A stretch of DNA of 64,000 bases from Chaetoderma sp. LZ-2023a (Eukaryota > Mollusca > Caudofoveata > Chaetodermatida > Chaetodermatidae). Location: NCBI GenBank assembly GCA_034401795.1, contig CM067367.1:79857736-79921735 (forward strand), written 5' to 3'. Below, piece after piece: positions 12,050 through 23,468 of this stretch. Each line of letters opens with the position of its first letter. Positions within the stretch are counted from its first letter, which is position 1. The notes under the pieces are model-generated. The model was not told the origin of the DNA. It saw only the letters and a program-made list of their open reading frames with translations, and made no database searches. The translations under genes and the position numbers were made by a program.

Positions 12050-13550
12050 TTAGATATGGCTGTCATTGAGAACGGATGCCCTAAGACATCAATACTGAAG
12101 ACAGCATGCATACATGTGACTTCGCAAGATCTCCGAACTGGGTAAGAATCCGGACATCTTGCTCCATAACCACATACAACATCACAGGACATTGGTTACT
12201 TTCCACAAAGGCAATTTTTTTAGGCAACTGATCTATCGTTATGCTGGGGGTAAGAGAGACGAATACCCACCATGAATGTCCTTCCCGTGAGGGCGTGGCA
12301 GATCTTAATATCATGCCCAGACATTCTTATGGAATTCGGTGAGGATGCGCATCTCACCCGTCACCAGGTCCTATGGAGCTATCTTTTTAACCCGACGTTA
12401 GGTTTAAATGCAAGTTGCCCAGTTATGCACTGCAGTGCGGGAGGATTGTCCAGCAGATAAAAGGAAATAATAATTAAGATATGTTTTCACAGTGCTTCCT
12501 ACCTTGGCAAGGATAACTAACTACAAGGTATCAGAAGATACTGAATTTTCACACTCTTTGGCCTTCCCGGTGTGCTTCGCTGTCCCCGCCACGCCGGATG
12601 GACGCCCAGTTCCTCACACAGGATGCAGCCTAGGCTAGGTGCCTTTCTGTACATGCCTGAGATAAAGACCTGTCCAAGTTAGGGGGACATAATCCGGGAC
12701 AGAATCAAGATGCACACTGATGACTCCAAGCCGAGCGAACACAGTACTGGGCGCCAAAAGGGTCATTTTGGCAAGGGACTGTAGCCCCGCATAGACTGTA
12801 CCACGGAGGCGATGCCCACTAGACACATCGCAGCTAAGGCCCTCGCGTAGATCGTTCTTTGACGTCATTTTCAGCTGAGAGGCCCGGCGCAGATCGTACC
12901 AGACAGGTCATCCACCCCACGGGTACCTGGGTGCCAGACTGCCCCACCCATCTGCCAAGTGACAGGTTCCACTGTCTCACACACATACCCTCCTGCCTCC
13001 CAAAGAATCACTTTTCATGACCTCTGATCATAGGAGGCATGACTCACAATATGAACGCTTGCCATGGCCTGACTGTACATTGAGCCATCTTGACCACTCA
13101 TAACCAGGAACGGGTTGATGAACTGACATGATCAAGACGACCGGCCGGGGACCCAGTCGATAGTGATCACCATCTGAGCTCACGCTCAGGGGCAACCGAC
13201 GGTCTGATCCGTACCTATCTGCCAACAGAGTACAAACTTTGACCATTTTCTCCGGCCTTGCCTGCAGGGCATCTCCGACAACTCCTTGCCTAATTGCAGA
13301 GACTTGTGCCCTGGGTGTGGACTGTCATCCATGTACCACGCATTGTCCACTTACTATTACCAAGTTCAGCAGCCCGAACAATGCGCCGACTAGACGGTAG
13401 GATGTTAATTTATCCTTCATTAGATAGGGAGGCCTTCAGTATCTCCTCTGCACTATACACACCTGATTTTACATGTCCCCGGACCCTCGCGGCCCACTGC
13501 CACCTGCTTCCCATGAACCATTGTGGAGCCTATCCCTCTTAGTCACAGGA
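12050..13550 (-). mobile_element. Nested Gypsy-pol-related fragment
   Basis: This segment is missing from the second family X copy. Its right part (about 12,985-13,540) matches 20,370-20,935 inside the Gypsy remnant at high identity, including gaggcatg[a/g]ctcacaata, tgagctcacgctcaggggca and cagcccgaacaat[g/a]cgccgac. In the 20-kb copy this stretch lies between reverse transcriptase and integrase and appears to include a ruined RNase H end. No intact frame remains. I infer a separate degraded copy of the same retroelement segment. Confidence 0.55.
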
Positions 13551-15083
13551 AATGTGTGTGATACCACACCCTGCCCATCACCGCTTGGAAACCCCAATAG
13601 TTTCCCAGGGTTGGATCAGTCCATGGTGCGGATAGGGACATGCAAACAATTAAGAAGCCATAAGGCTTAGTGGAACATGAAGAGAGACAATAACTTGAGA
13701 AATATGAGGCCCATTAAGTATGTTGGCCAATCTTACACAACCTTGCCGGAGTGCGGGGCTAAATTATCGCAACTACCAGAAAAGAGGCGTACACTACGTG
13801 TCTCCTAACGAAGAAATTGTCTCTAATCATATTAAACCTATCCTATCGAGCTGAATAGAAAGGCTTTTGGTCGGCTGCATGCCGGGATAAACTGAGTTAT
13901 AGCATGGACAGCGGCCTCAGTGAAAAATTGTTGGTGGTGGGAGAACGTGCTGCATATATAAATGTTGCTGTATAGTGTTTCCTACGTGCACTGCAGTCCT
14001 ATATCTTTTAATAAATAAACAAAACATATAAACTGATGGCTACTTGCCATATATAAAACTAACCAGAACAAGTAATACAATGTGAAATTATTAGAATAAT
14101 ATATAAAGTACAGGTTGAGAAACCTACTTCGGTGCGGTGAGTAAAAACACCTTACAGAAAATAAGAATAACTATAAACAGATACAGAAATTATAACTAGT
14201 GGTCCTAAGACCATTACGGTTCCTTTTAGTCATCGGGACGATTTATACAGACGAAGTATAATTATTAAAGCTGTAATTAACGGAATAATTAAAATGTTAA
14301 GTATAGTTACTTGAATAATCGGTAGCCATTCTTAAGCATGGGCTATCGTGTTACTGAAATTGATACATCATCCTTGGTGTGACGTGAGTTGATGCATTCT
14401 CTGGAAGCTGGAAAGTTCCCGCATGTTGGTCCCCGCAAACAAGATTTCCGCACGCAGTCCAGGACGGGAGCGGATCGAACTCAGGACTGTAATCACAATT
14501 TAGATTGTCTAATGAGTAGTCAGTAAGAGGTACAATAACATTACTGCTAAGATCAAAGTTCCTGTACACCGATGGTATGGATGAAAGTTAATAACAACCC
14601 GATCATAAGCGAGGGTTGTTGAATACGGATGAAGATACATAACTAAGCTTAACGGTGCGGGGTACGTCAGTTAGCTCTTAGACATACCGGGTAAAGTTTA
14701 CTTGCTGCAGTCAAAAAAGTTTAAATAAACCTGCACGACATCAGTGCGGGGACGGTTGAATAACCACTTTTTGGCGTGGCCGGCAGATCCTGCGAGTCAT
14801 CCACCAAAGAACATCGCTGCCTCTACATCTGTAGAATCACATATTCAGGCCGGGAAAGGCCTCACCGCAAGTTTTGTGTTCCGAGTTAGTTCTTAAGATA
14901 TTCGTGAACAATATTCAAAAGTTCCAAAAATGCTCCCGTACAATCGGAAGATACAAAATTGATTTAGTGAGGTGGGTTGGATTGCTGCTGGATATGGGAG
15001 AGAAACCAACGGAGACTGAAGTGATCTATTTAATGCCCGTCTTGCTGATAGTAGCTGCATACAGATCCCACCTATTCGGCCCC

Positions 15084-15148
15084 TTTTATACTACTCATGA
15101 CGTCATAGACGCAGGCTTCAACCAATCATCGGTCGAGCAATAGCCAAT
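15084..15148 (-). promoter_or_regulatory. Conserved CCAAT-CCAAT-CRE-TATA promoter (copy 1)
   Basis: On the minus strand the order is ATTGG (15,148-15,144), ATTGG (15,126-15,122), TGACGTCA (15,105-15,098) and TATAAAA (15,090-15,084). The distances between the four elements are identical in the diverged second copy (63,721-63,785), which points to functional constraint. Transcription would run leftward, into family X, starting near 15,055. Confidence 0.7.
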
Positions 15149-15410
15149 TAGCGCGTAGCTAATAATAACGCAGTTGAATGTTTTAGAACATTCTAGAAGT
15201 TCTGCGTACATGTGGTTAGGACGTCACGGCAATATTTTGAAGATAATCAATAAGGGGTTTTCCGTGGATAACTCAGCCATTTCTTAACCGATTTTGAAAT
15301 CGTTTACAGATTCGGAAAGCCCGTCGAATTCTGGTTTTGATTAATGCCAGATCCGGCAGGACCAAGTAATGAGAAAGGATTACAATGTACCTACTTGGTA
15401 CACTAAAAGC

Positions 15411-16949
15411 GCCATCCTATCTTGGTCGTAAAATACGCCGCTCTGTCAAAAATAGTATTAAGCACGCGCATGCGCGCTATGCGCTTTAACGAACTTGGTC
15501 GTCTTTACAACGTAATCTCTCTCATAGACGCATATACGCTTATAGCTCTACCCAGGGGGGGGGGTGTTCAGGGAACGAATTCAGGACGGGTGGCACGTAC
15601 CCTGCTTAGCTGGTACGGCCGGCACCTGACCGGTCGATCTGAACTACACAACCCCCTCCTAGTTTGACATCCGTGGCAAATGATCACGCATTGCGGATCG
15701 ACGCACGGACATACGTTAGGCGGGAATTATTGACTTCCCGGGTAGGTGCGTGGCCGGAGAGGAGTAGCAATGCAATAGACGCGCATTCAAGAGACACAGC
15801 ACATAGAGGTGCCAAAGAGAAGAGGAAAGGCATACCTTTAGTTTTAATTTATATAATAATATATAAAATATATATATATATATCAAATATATAATTTCCA
15901 CGTAACATACCCTTACGGGGTATTTAAGATATTACGGCCAAATTACTTGCGCACCCTGGGTAAATAAAGGGGTATGCAACACGTATCTTGATTTAAAATA
16001 TTTGCGGCCCGTTATAGCGGGTCCGCAACCGGCAGCTCTCGATGACCCCATAGCCGTCCTGACATCTAAGACAGGAAGAAAAATAATAAGAAAAATAGAA
16101 CATAATAATAACTCAAAAGTTAGTTTATCAGGCAGCCTCAGCATAGCTGAGACTGCATGATAGGATTATGACATTAGTGCACTGCAGGGTGTTGTATATT
16201 TTATGTCGCACACGACGTTCTTACAACACCGGAATCTGCAGTGCTCATTTTGTGTGGGACCCAGCTGGGCAACTAAGTTGCGCAGCTGTGTCGGATAACC
16301 GTAGTCATCCCAGGGACGGGATTCAATGGATCTAACATATATAGTCTTACCTTAGCATATTCAAATTCTTCGATCAACATAAAAACAAGGTACTACTTAT
16401 TCCCGTGGAGCATCGCCTTTTAATTAGCGTGATGCGGTTTTACAGATTAGATGCTTATAAACTTGCCTGTTTTAATTTTAGCCTGGAGCGCCCGATGGGG
16501 TGTGTGGGAGCCTGGTGACGTCAGCGGTAATTACCCCAACTCAGCCTCGCCACTCCTCCATCACGCTGTGGTAGTCGCGTATTTGGGCGGCTCTTTTGTT
16601 TAAAGCGTTTGATCCAATTTACTGGAACTTTATCGAACCTTGAGGGTATTTTGCTCTGTAATGGCCGAGCCCGTGGGCGGGACAGAGTTACTTTTAGAGC
16701 GCAGATGACCTGTTGGATGCTGTCGTAAATTTGATGAATCCATTATCGAATTCAACCTTTCAGTAGGAAAATCCTACTCGTGACTGATGACAATGCGGGC
16801 ATCTTGCTCTCTTAATAATATCGACTGTTATTACGTGTAAATGATGTATGTAGTCTTGGCTGTTCCCGTACGACGTCGTGGGAGAGGGCGGGGCGTTGGA
16901 CAAACGTTTCTCCCAATGCCGCGTATTGTAGATGGCTGTCGTGCAATCC
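15411..16949. other. No recognisable gene
   Basis: Includes a short AT run (15,850-15,893) and an isolated tgacgtca near 16,517. I see no protein domain. It may belong to the unknown right part of family X, because copy 2 leaves the window before reaching the equivalent position. Confidence 0.45.
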
Positions 16950-18141
16950 TTCTATCCATATTCTTCTTTTTCTTTTCGATCGCTGGTATCACACTTTGAG
17001 AGCCGTTCTCAAGATGAAATCTGTGGTTTTCTGCAGTTCTTCAACAGGCCCATACAGCTTTTCAAGAAAAGAGGCTGACAAAGGCCAGATCTCTTCTCTC
17101 AGCAGCTGATACGTACTGCAACATTGAAGTATGTGCTCTGTGGTCTGTTCTGCTTCTCCACAAGGACAAGCGGGCGATGCCGTAAGGTGGAACCGCCTGT
17201 ACATGTGCTGGTTTAGTCTGTTGTGTCCAGTTCTGAGACGAAAAATGGTCACTTGCTCTGGCCTCGAGAGATGATGGTAGGCATCTTCTGATTGAGGTGT
17301 TCTATAGAGTGACTTGATGATAGTCTTCATCTCTGTATGGGTAACCATGTTTTCTGTCTGATTCTCTTCTGCACCCACCTTTGCCATCTTGTCTGCTTCC
17401 TCATTTCCTTGGACTCCATAGTGTGAGGGGATCCACTGCAGTGCTATCCGAAAGCATTTGATGGTTTGTAGTGTTTCTTCAAGTTGTGGCAGCTTACCTT
17501 TGGTGATAGCCTCAAGGACGGAGCGGGCATCAGATAAAAAGACAATCTGTGCAATAGGGTCTGCTGTTCTGCTGATGGTATTAGCTGCATGAACCAGTGC
17601 TTCGACTTCAGCTCTGTAGTTTGTGCAGTGTTTGCCTGTCAGTATTGCAGCTGACTAATGTTGTCCGTTTGGATACTGTATGTGCAGTCCGGCACCTCCG
17701 CTCCTAACCGCATCTTTGGCTGATCCATCTGTGTAGATCCTTATCCATGTCTCCTGAGGGTACATTTCTTCCAGCATGGCTAGGGTCAGGGCCTTCTTGC
17801 TCACATCACTGTATTCATCTTTGGTTGCGAGATGAGGTACTGTGGTGCGAATAGCTATGCTCTCTAGTTTGTTTTCCCAGGGTGGAGGATCAAGGGTGTG
17901 GTTTGGGTCTTCTATTTGTGCTGGCAACATTTCTTGGTGTTTCCTTTGCAGTGCTTTTGTCTCTTTCACAAAGCTTGATCTTTTAAGTCTTCCTGATGAC
18001 AGCTGTGCTTGCCTGATCTTCGTCGGGTGGTTGTTGAACGATTTGAACTTTGCAGCTTGGATCAGTGCTTTGCATTCCCTTCCTTTGCTAAGTGGGGGGA
18101 TGCCTGCTGTCTGCTCCATTTAATCCATATTCTATCCATAT
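16950..18141 (-). mobile_element. 5'-truncated non-LTR retrotransposon with 12-bp TSD
   Basis: The insertion is bounded by perfect direct repeats ttctatccatat at 16,950-16,961 and 18,130-18,141. On the minus strand it ends in an A-rich tail (aaaagaaaaagaaga) directly before the 3' repeat copy and is cut at its 5' side inside the end of the polymerase frame. Both features are hallmarks of target-primed reverse transcription with incomplete first-strand synthesis. Confidence 0.85.
16989..18119 (-). pseudogene. Non-LTR retrotransposon C-terminal region with RNase H
   Basis: One reading frame of ~377 codons, interrupted by a single in-frame TAG at 17,655-17,657. It starts at the end of a reverse-transcriptase region, then shows an RNase H domain: IYTDGSA followed by GGAGLHI, a downstream LSDARSVLEA and a WIPSHYGVQGNEEADKMAK end motif. 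A cysteine-rich tail CPCGEAEQTTEHILQCC follows. Such an RNase H plus Cys/His tail is typical of non-LTR elements of the I-like group; the exact clade cannot be told without the missing reverse transcriptase. The stop falls within the RNase H domain, so this copy is inactive. Confidence 0.8.
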
Positions 18142-18673
18142 GATCAGTTCTCCTGTAACTAGATAAGAAGGGGTGTGCGGGAGATTTGTTTGCTGTTGTT
18201 TGTTGATGATAATGTTGTTGTCGGGAGGTCCGGGCTGCTGTATGATGCCAATGTTAAAGCGAAGTGGATGCATTCCAGTTTTCAACGCTGGTGAACACCG
18301 AGTCTGTTGTTATTGCGGGAGGTGGGGGGGGGGGGGGTTGCGGGAGATATTATTTCTCCCGCATCTGGCGCGGGTGGAACTATTGCAGGAGTTTTTACGT
18401 CTCTACCAGGAATTAATTAATACTGATAGGTGCTGCTAAACGATGTTGTTGCCAGTGTTGAATGTCTCTGCTATGCTGAGTATAACCGAGTATGTATGTG
18501 ATGTACGCGCAATGATGAATTGACGTATCCAGCCTTGAGGGCACGTGTAGTCTGTTCTGTATGTGATGACGTTCTGTCTGTGGTGTGATGTGCTGACTGC
18601 TCACGGGGTGGGGGGGTATGGTAGGCCTAATGGAGAGGGTGGCCTTTGGACAGGGGTGTGTGGTCATCTCCCA
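18142..18673. other. Non-coding, G-rich in part
   Basis: Contains a G run at about 18,323-18,341 and several TGTTGTTG stretches. No domain is recognised. It may be the 3' part of the Gypsy remnant to the right. Confidence 0.4.
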
Positions 18674-19234
18674 TTACATGACGGTTGGCGTCCTGTCGTA
18701 GTTTTTAGACACCCGGAAAATTCGATCCGAGAGTCTGCTGAACAGGCTGCTTCCCTGCCCACTGCGGGGGGTGTTAGTCGGTGCGGTGCGGGATGCCACC
18801 TCCTCTTTAGCAGCAGTTTCTCTCATATCTGAAGATTGACAGTCAACAGACGACGAGTGGAGTGTGAAATGGACTGGGCCGCTGATGTCCGAACTTGGTG
18901 TATAGATGAGGGACGCGAATTGGAGTGATGGCGGTGGTGGGCACTTGGGAGAGGGTGTCCCTTGGGAGGGGTGTGGTTTCGCGATTTCGCGGCGTGGTCG
19001 GGTATACCTCGTTGTACGGTTTTGCGGCTCTAGACACGCCAAGGCTTCATCTAGCCTCTTCACTTCCATACTATTCATCATATGTTCCACCCTACAGGAA
19101 GCATGGCTTGGGTCAGCCTCAACTTCCGCTTGTTGTAACTCTATGATGGGGTGGGGGGGGCATAGCATGAAGTGTGTGGGAATGGGAAGAGATCGGGGGA
19201 ACAGCTTTTCCATCCGGTCCCTTGGACAACACAA
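18674..19234 (-). pseudogene. Proline-rich C-terminal extension after Gypsy integrase (tentative)
   Basis: An open stretch of 186 codons, rich in Pro, Ser and Thr, in the position of the C-terminal extension of a Gypsy polyprotein. It includes EVKRLDEALACLEPQNRTTR, which resembles the basic linker often seen after integrase. It is in a different frame from the integrase fragment and has no domain I can name. Chance openness in G-rich DNA is a real alternative. Confidence 0.3.
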
Positions 19235-19338
19235 ACAAAAAGTTATTCAGATACGGCTTCCCAAATCGAGTAGACCCATGCTGAGGAAGGAGAGGGCGAG
19301 TACTTATCTTGTCATCGTCGTCAGCATTAGCTGCTTGT

Positions 19339-20035
19339 TCACCCGCACTCTGGCTTTGTATAAAGTTTGGTTGAACCGGCACCACGGTGCTCTGCACTAA
19401 TCTGGGGAATACTATTTTCCAAAGAAATATCTGTCTGGGTACCGGTGTCACGAGAAACGCCCAGCCTGAGCTCTGGTGCAGGGTCATCACTGACACATGG
19501 TTTAAGTCGATCGAAGTGGATGACTGAGGTCAGGCCATCCGAAGCACGGATATGGTAGGTCATGTCCGACGTCTTACCTACTACCACATAGGTGCATTTC
19601 CACTGGTAACTCAGTTTACTTGGCACGTTTGTAGACCATCGTGAATTGTGTACCCAGACCATCCCTCCTGCTTCATATGGATTGCCATATGCACTCTCCG
19701 ATCGTGCCATGTCTTTTGCCGCCGATGTGCAGTGGATAAAGTTTCTCTCACTAACTCTTGGGCTTGTTCTATCCTCTGCCGCAAGAGTTCAACATAGAGA
19801 GATGGTGAATTTTTCTCTCCTGGTATCTGGGGCATTGCCAGATCCAGGGGTAAGGCTAATTCATGGCCTAACATTAATCGAGCAGGGGTATAACCCATGC
19901 TGGAATGTACTGAAGTGCGGTAAGCCATGAGTACATATGTGAGCCATAGATCCCAATCTCTTCAATCAAGGCGTGTTTCTTTTGTATGCATCTCCTCGAG
20001 AGTTCTATTGAACCTTTCCACCATCGCTAAATAGT
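19339..20035 (-). pseudogene. Gypsy integrase, C-terminal half
   Basis: It starts at MVERFNRTLEEMH (about 20,029), which carries the third catalytic acid (E) of the DDE integrase core. An AYRTSVHSSMGYTPARLMLG segment follows, then the C-terminal beta-barrel-like part (SKLSYQWKCTYVVVGKTSD). At least two frameshifts and one in-frame stop separate these pieces. The first two catalytic aspartates are absent, so no activity is possible. Integrase normally inserts the element's DNA copy into chromosomes. Confidence 0.8.
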
Positions 20036-20934
20036 ATTAGGGGAAAGGATACCTAATAGTATACACCTTTTGGCCTTTCCTTGTGGGGTATGTCATCGTC
20101 ACGAGACGTCGCACAGCGCCTCACGCAGGAACACAGCCTGGGCTAGGTGCCGTTCCGGCATACGAGACTAAGAACTATGTCTTATAAGAAGTATAATCAA
20201 GGTGTAGGACAGCTAGTCCTACATGAGACTCCGGCTCATAAAAACATGATCAAAGAACATAGCCCATGGGACACCAATTTAACACGAGATCGAAACCCAT
20301 GCTCAAGAAACATGATTGAGAGACATAGTCCACAATCTTTTCATGTGATGCCCCTCTCACTCTTATAGCCTCCCGCTTCCCAAAGAAGCACTTTTAATGA
20401 TCTTTGATCACGGGAGGCATGGCTCACAATACGAATGCTTGCCATGGCCTGATTGTACATTGAGTCATCTTGATCACACAGATGAACTGACATGATCAAG
20501 ATGACCTGGTGGCGAACAAGTCGATAGCGATCACCATCTGAGCTCACGCTCAGGGGCAACCGATGGTCTGATCCATACTTATCTGCCAACAGAATACGAA
20601 CTTTGACCGTTTTCTCCGGCCTTGCCTGCAGGGCCCCTCTAGCTGACTCAATAGTACATCTGCAGAGTCTAGTTTGCCCTGGGTGTGACTATCATCCACG
20701 CACCATGCATGTCCACTTACTGAGACAGGATGAACCAGAAATCTCAGCAGCCCGAACAATACGCCGACTAGACGGTACCACAGTAGGATGTTAATTCATT
20801 CTTCGTTAGACACGGATGCCTTCAGTATCGCCTCAGCACTATAGTTTTGAGTGTACGTGACTCCAGACTCTTGCGAGCCCACTGCCGCCTGTTCCTGGTA
20901 CCCCTTCGAGGAGCCTATCCCTCTCTGGTACCGG
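20036..20934 (-). pseudogene. Degraded Gypsy RNase H/connection region, shared with 12.05-13.55 kb
   Basis: Contains AAVGSQESGVTYTQNYSAE (about 20,835-20,890), which resembles the conserved AY.S..L...E..YS RNase H segment of Gypsy elements. Many stops follow. About 560 bp (20,370-20,935) is duplicated at 12,985-13,540. The interval is shorter than a normal RNase H plus integrase N-terminal region, so parts were deleted. Confidence 0.5.
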
Positions 20935-21420
20935 GAGAGCATGGTGTCCAAATTGATAAGGGTTTGCTCAAACGTTGGTCCAAAAACGATTATGTCATCG
21001 ATGTAACAGAGAGAGATTTCCCATTGCAGGGTGGTTAATACCTGCTTAATCAGATGTTCAAAAGTTCCGGGAGCATTGCACAAGCCATAGGGCATCTTGC
21101 GGAATTGGAAAAGACCATCCCTACAAACGAATGCGGTCTTTTCAATGTCTGCCTCATCCATGGCCACTTGCCAGTAACTACTAGCTAAGTCAAGGGTACA
21201 CAATCACTTGGCTCCGGACAAGGAATCCAAGGCCTGATCTATCTGAGGTAACGTATAAGCATCCTTGACACTAAGATCATTAAGACGGCGGGAGTCAATA
21301 CAAAACCGCAAGGTTCCATCCTTTTTGCCTCCGAGTACTATTGGGCTGGCCCATGGAGATGCTGAGGGTTCGATCATACCGGTCCGCAACATGTCGTTCA
21401 CTTGTTGGTGCACTTTCACT
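20935..21420 (-). pseudogene. Gypsy reverse transcriptase
   Basis: Shows the ordered reverse transcriptase motifs: IEPSASPWASPIVLGGKKDG, LRFCIDSRRLNDLSVKD, LDLASSYWQVAMDE (first catalytic Asp), FRKMPYGLCNAPGTFE and CYIDDIIVF (the YxDD catalytic pair). One in-frame stop splits the domain at about 21,203, between SGAK and the LDLASSYW block. The active-site residues are preserved, so decay is mild here compared with the surroundings. Confidence 0.9.
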
Positions 21421-21488
21421 TCTTTATGAATGGGATGACATCATACCGGTTGATGTATGGGGCGATTATTGCCTGTGTCAATGCAGTG

Positions 21489-22333
21489 TCACACAAGATG
21501 AGTTTCTCCGAGAGCCATGTCTCCAGAGGACACGCTATCACGATATTTGTACAGTAGTTTGCGAATTTCATGTTTCTGTGATTGCGGTAATCCAACTGTG
21601 GCACGTAGATATAGATCATGTAAATGTTCAGGTAAATCATCAGTCATATGTTGTTGTGTGCCATTTAGTGTAGGTGATTCCAATGAGATAACATCCACTA
21701 AATGGCCGCAGCATACCCATGGTTCAAGAGTTATGGGGTCTGCAGTGCCATTGAACACCCTAAAGGGTATATGTTCCCTATTAGTGGTGTCTACGATCAT
21801 GCAGGGACTTGCACATTGAGAGGTGATCATGTAATCAGGGTCGGGTTCCAGCATGGCGATGTGTGTGTGTTGCTTCCTAACTATGGTGCGGTGGTCCACA
21901 AGATTTGCTCTTGTCCCGGCTCAACTGTGGCGGTACTTGATAATATTACAGCGAACGTGTCATATAATGGTGATGCCGGTCCAAGAGGTATCCGTCGGCT
22001 GTGTATGTCGAGTTCTTGTTGTTTGCAATGTATGATGGCTTCATTGGCAAGGAGGGCATCGTTATGAATGGAGGTGATGACAACTCGCTGTATGAATTGC
22101 ATCTCCTCTATTTGGATGACTAGATTAACTACACTGGCCACGGGCACATCAGCTCCCATAGCCATCTGCAAGTAAATGTTTGTAGGTTTAAGGGGAGGCT
22201 TTTTATGAGGTGGGATGCTCTTATATAAGTGAGTGTTGAATACTGTGATTGAAGTGCCAGTGTTAACGGTGGCACTGGTGGAAACACAGCTAAACAGCAA
22301 CCTATGGAAAGCTATCAGTCCTAGCCTGTTCAC
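21489..22333 (-). pseudogene. Gypsy protease-like and linker region
   Basis: A retropepsin-like start reads VNTGTSITVFNTHLY where active enzymes have D-T/S-G, so the catalytic aspartate is replaced by asparagine. Downstream are LLANEAIIHCKQQEL (a flap/substrate region look-alike) and a linker rich in acidic residues leading to the reverse transcriptase. A frameshift lies near 21,890. The role would be polyprotein cleavage, but the enzyme is dead. Confidence 0.6.
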
Positions 22334-22469
22334 ACCTGTAAATCACCTGTTTGACAGCCCCTCCGTTAACATATATGCCAGCACGGGTGGGACATCGGAC
22401 GCCCATTTAGAGTTTACACTCTTATTACTCATTGACCTGACGACAACATCATATCACACCAGGAATATC

Positions 22470-22760
22470 TGACCTTTGCCGAGATGATGAACCTGATAGA
22501 GGGTTGCCCAACGGCCTTAAACGAACAGATGCTCGCACAGCAACAGATCTGTCAACAAGAAGGAGAGCAAATACAGCGGGAGAGCTGGTATCAACAGGCT
22601 GCCAGGAAGGCAAGGATGCGAAGGAACAGTGAAGGTTCCTGATACTGGCAGGCCCTCCTGGAGGAGAGTAAGTGGGACGCAGGAGCCTTGACGGATGACA
22701 TCTGTCTCGACACTAAAAAACTGTACCAGGCTCTCCAAAATGAACCCTTCTATGACTCAT
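22470..22760 (+). pseudogene. Unidentified Maverick-like companion frame
   Basis: A plus-strand frame from about 22,470 reads an acidic, Gln-rich helix-like sequence (EMMNLIEGCPTALNEQMLA, then ALLEESKWDAGALTDDICL) interrupted by stops. I do not recognise it. Composition and position just upstream of the membrane-type protein suggest a gene of the same element. Confidence 0.3.
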
Positions 22761-22946
22761 GAGCAGATTCTGCAGGTGATGCAGGTATAATCTCCAGGGA
22801 TACTATGGCAAAATCAGAGTGGCGGAAGCAACCAGAACTATACCCCTCCCTGACTGACGAGGGTGGTACAGTACATGGCTGGCGACTCCAGCAGATAAGA
22901 TGCCATCAGGTAAAATCTCGTCTATGAGGCAGAAAAGTAAAGCAGA

Positions 22947-23429
22947 ATGTGCAGGCGATATAAGACAGCCTACAATGTCCTCGCGCGTACAACCACTGTT
23001 GTGGGTGTGATTAGAGCCAGTGCTGGGGTGGCAGCTGTGGCCACTCTCGCTACAGGGGTGGGGGCCAGCGTCGCCATCCTGCTGAGTGGCATGACACTAG
23101 CTACCACTGTCTTGGCCACTGGCTTGGTGGTGGGGTACCGACAGATCACAAGGAGGCTGGAGAAGCATGCTAAGTACGTGACACTGGCACAGAGTATGCT
23201 ACAGACTATCGACGAGTCTGTCAGCAAAGCTTTCAAGGATGGGCAGGTCACCGATGAAGCGTACCACCATTTGTTGAAGGTCCAAGCTCTGTACTGCATG
23301 GAGAAACCTAAAGTGCGATAGCAATACCTCAAAGGCACCAGCGGGCGGGTTGATATGGAGGAGCTAAAAAACGAGATGTTACGGCGAGGTCGCTTCACGG
23401 ATCTCTGGAATTCAGACGACTACAAATAG
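22947..23429 (+). pseudogene. Small membrane-type protein of the Maverick-like block
   Basis: The protein has an Arg/Lys-rich start, two hydrophobic segments (about residues 17-40 and 45-65: GVAAVATLATGVGASVAILL and MTLATTVLATGLVVG), then a charged coiled-coil-like part (RLEKHAKYVTLAQSMLQTID). An in-frame TAG at 23,319-23,321 interrupts it; the frame continues to about 23,429 with EELKNEMLRRGRFTDLW. I recall similar two-segment proteins next to polymerase B in invertebrate Mavericks, but the function is unknown to me. It is probably membrane-associated. Confidence 0.5.
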
Positions 23430-23468
23430 TGTGCTTCCTGTATGGTAGCTTTAAGAACACCAGCATAG

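Larger units (their letters stand above)
11090..15410 (-). mobile_element. Family X repeat, copy 1 (large, unclassified)
   Basis: This block aligns by eye, in order and orientation, with 61,440-64,000. Shared landmarks are the exact left end tgtagctcgcgg, gtctcatccca...ggtgtcacc, tttatttatgcgggccttct, the stem-loop ggaaac...caatag...gtttcc (13,587-13,605), ggctacttgccatat, and a promoter at 15,084-15,148 directed to the minus strand. No long coding region is visible. The left end starts TG (CA in the promoter's orientation), which would suit a very long solo LTR. A non-coding end of a large DNA transposon is an alternative. It breaks the Polinton basic-protein gene at 11,090. A ~1.5-kb segment (12,050-13,550) absent from copy 2 is nested inside. 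Confidence 0.65.
18674..22450 (-). mobile_element. Decayed Gypsy (Ty3-type) retrotransposon, pol order PR-RT-(RH)-IN
   Basis: On the minus strand the order is protease-like, linker, reverse transcriptase, a degraded RNase H/connection region and integrase C-terminal part, the normal Gypsy order. No LTRs were found. The 5' side is lost at about 22,450, where Maverick-like sequence begins, and the integrase catalytic core upstream of MVERFN is missing. Confidence 0.75.
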
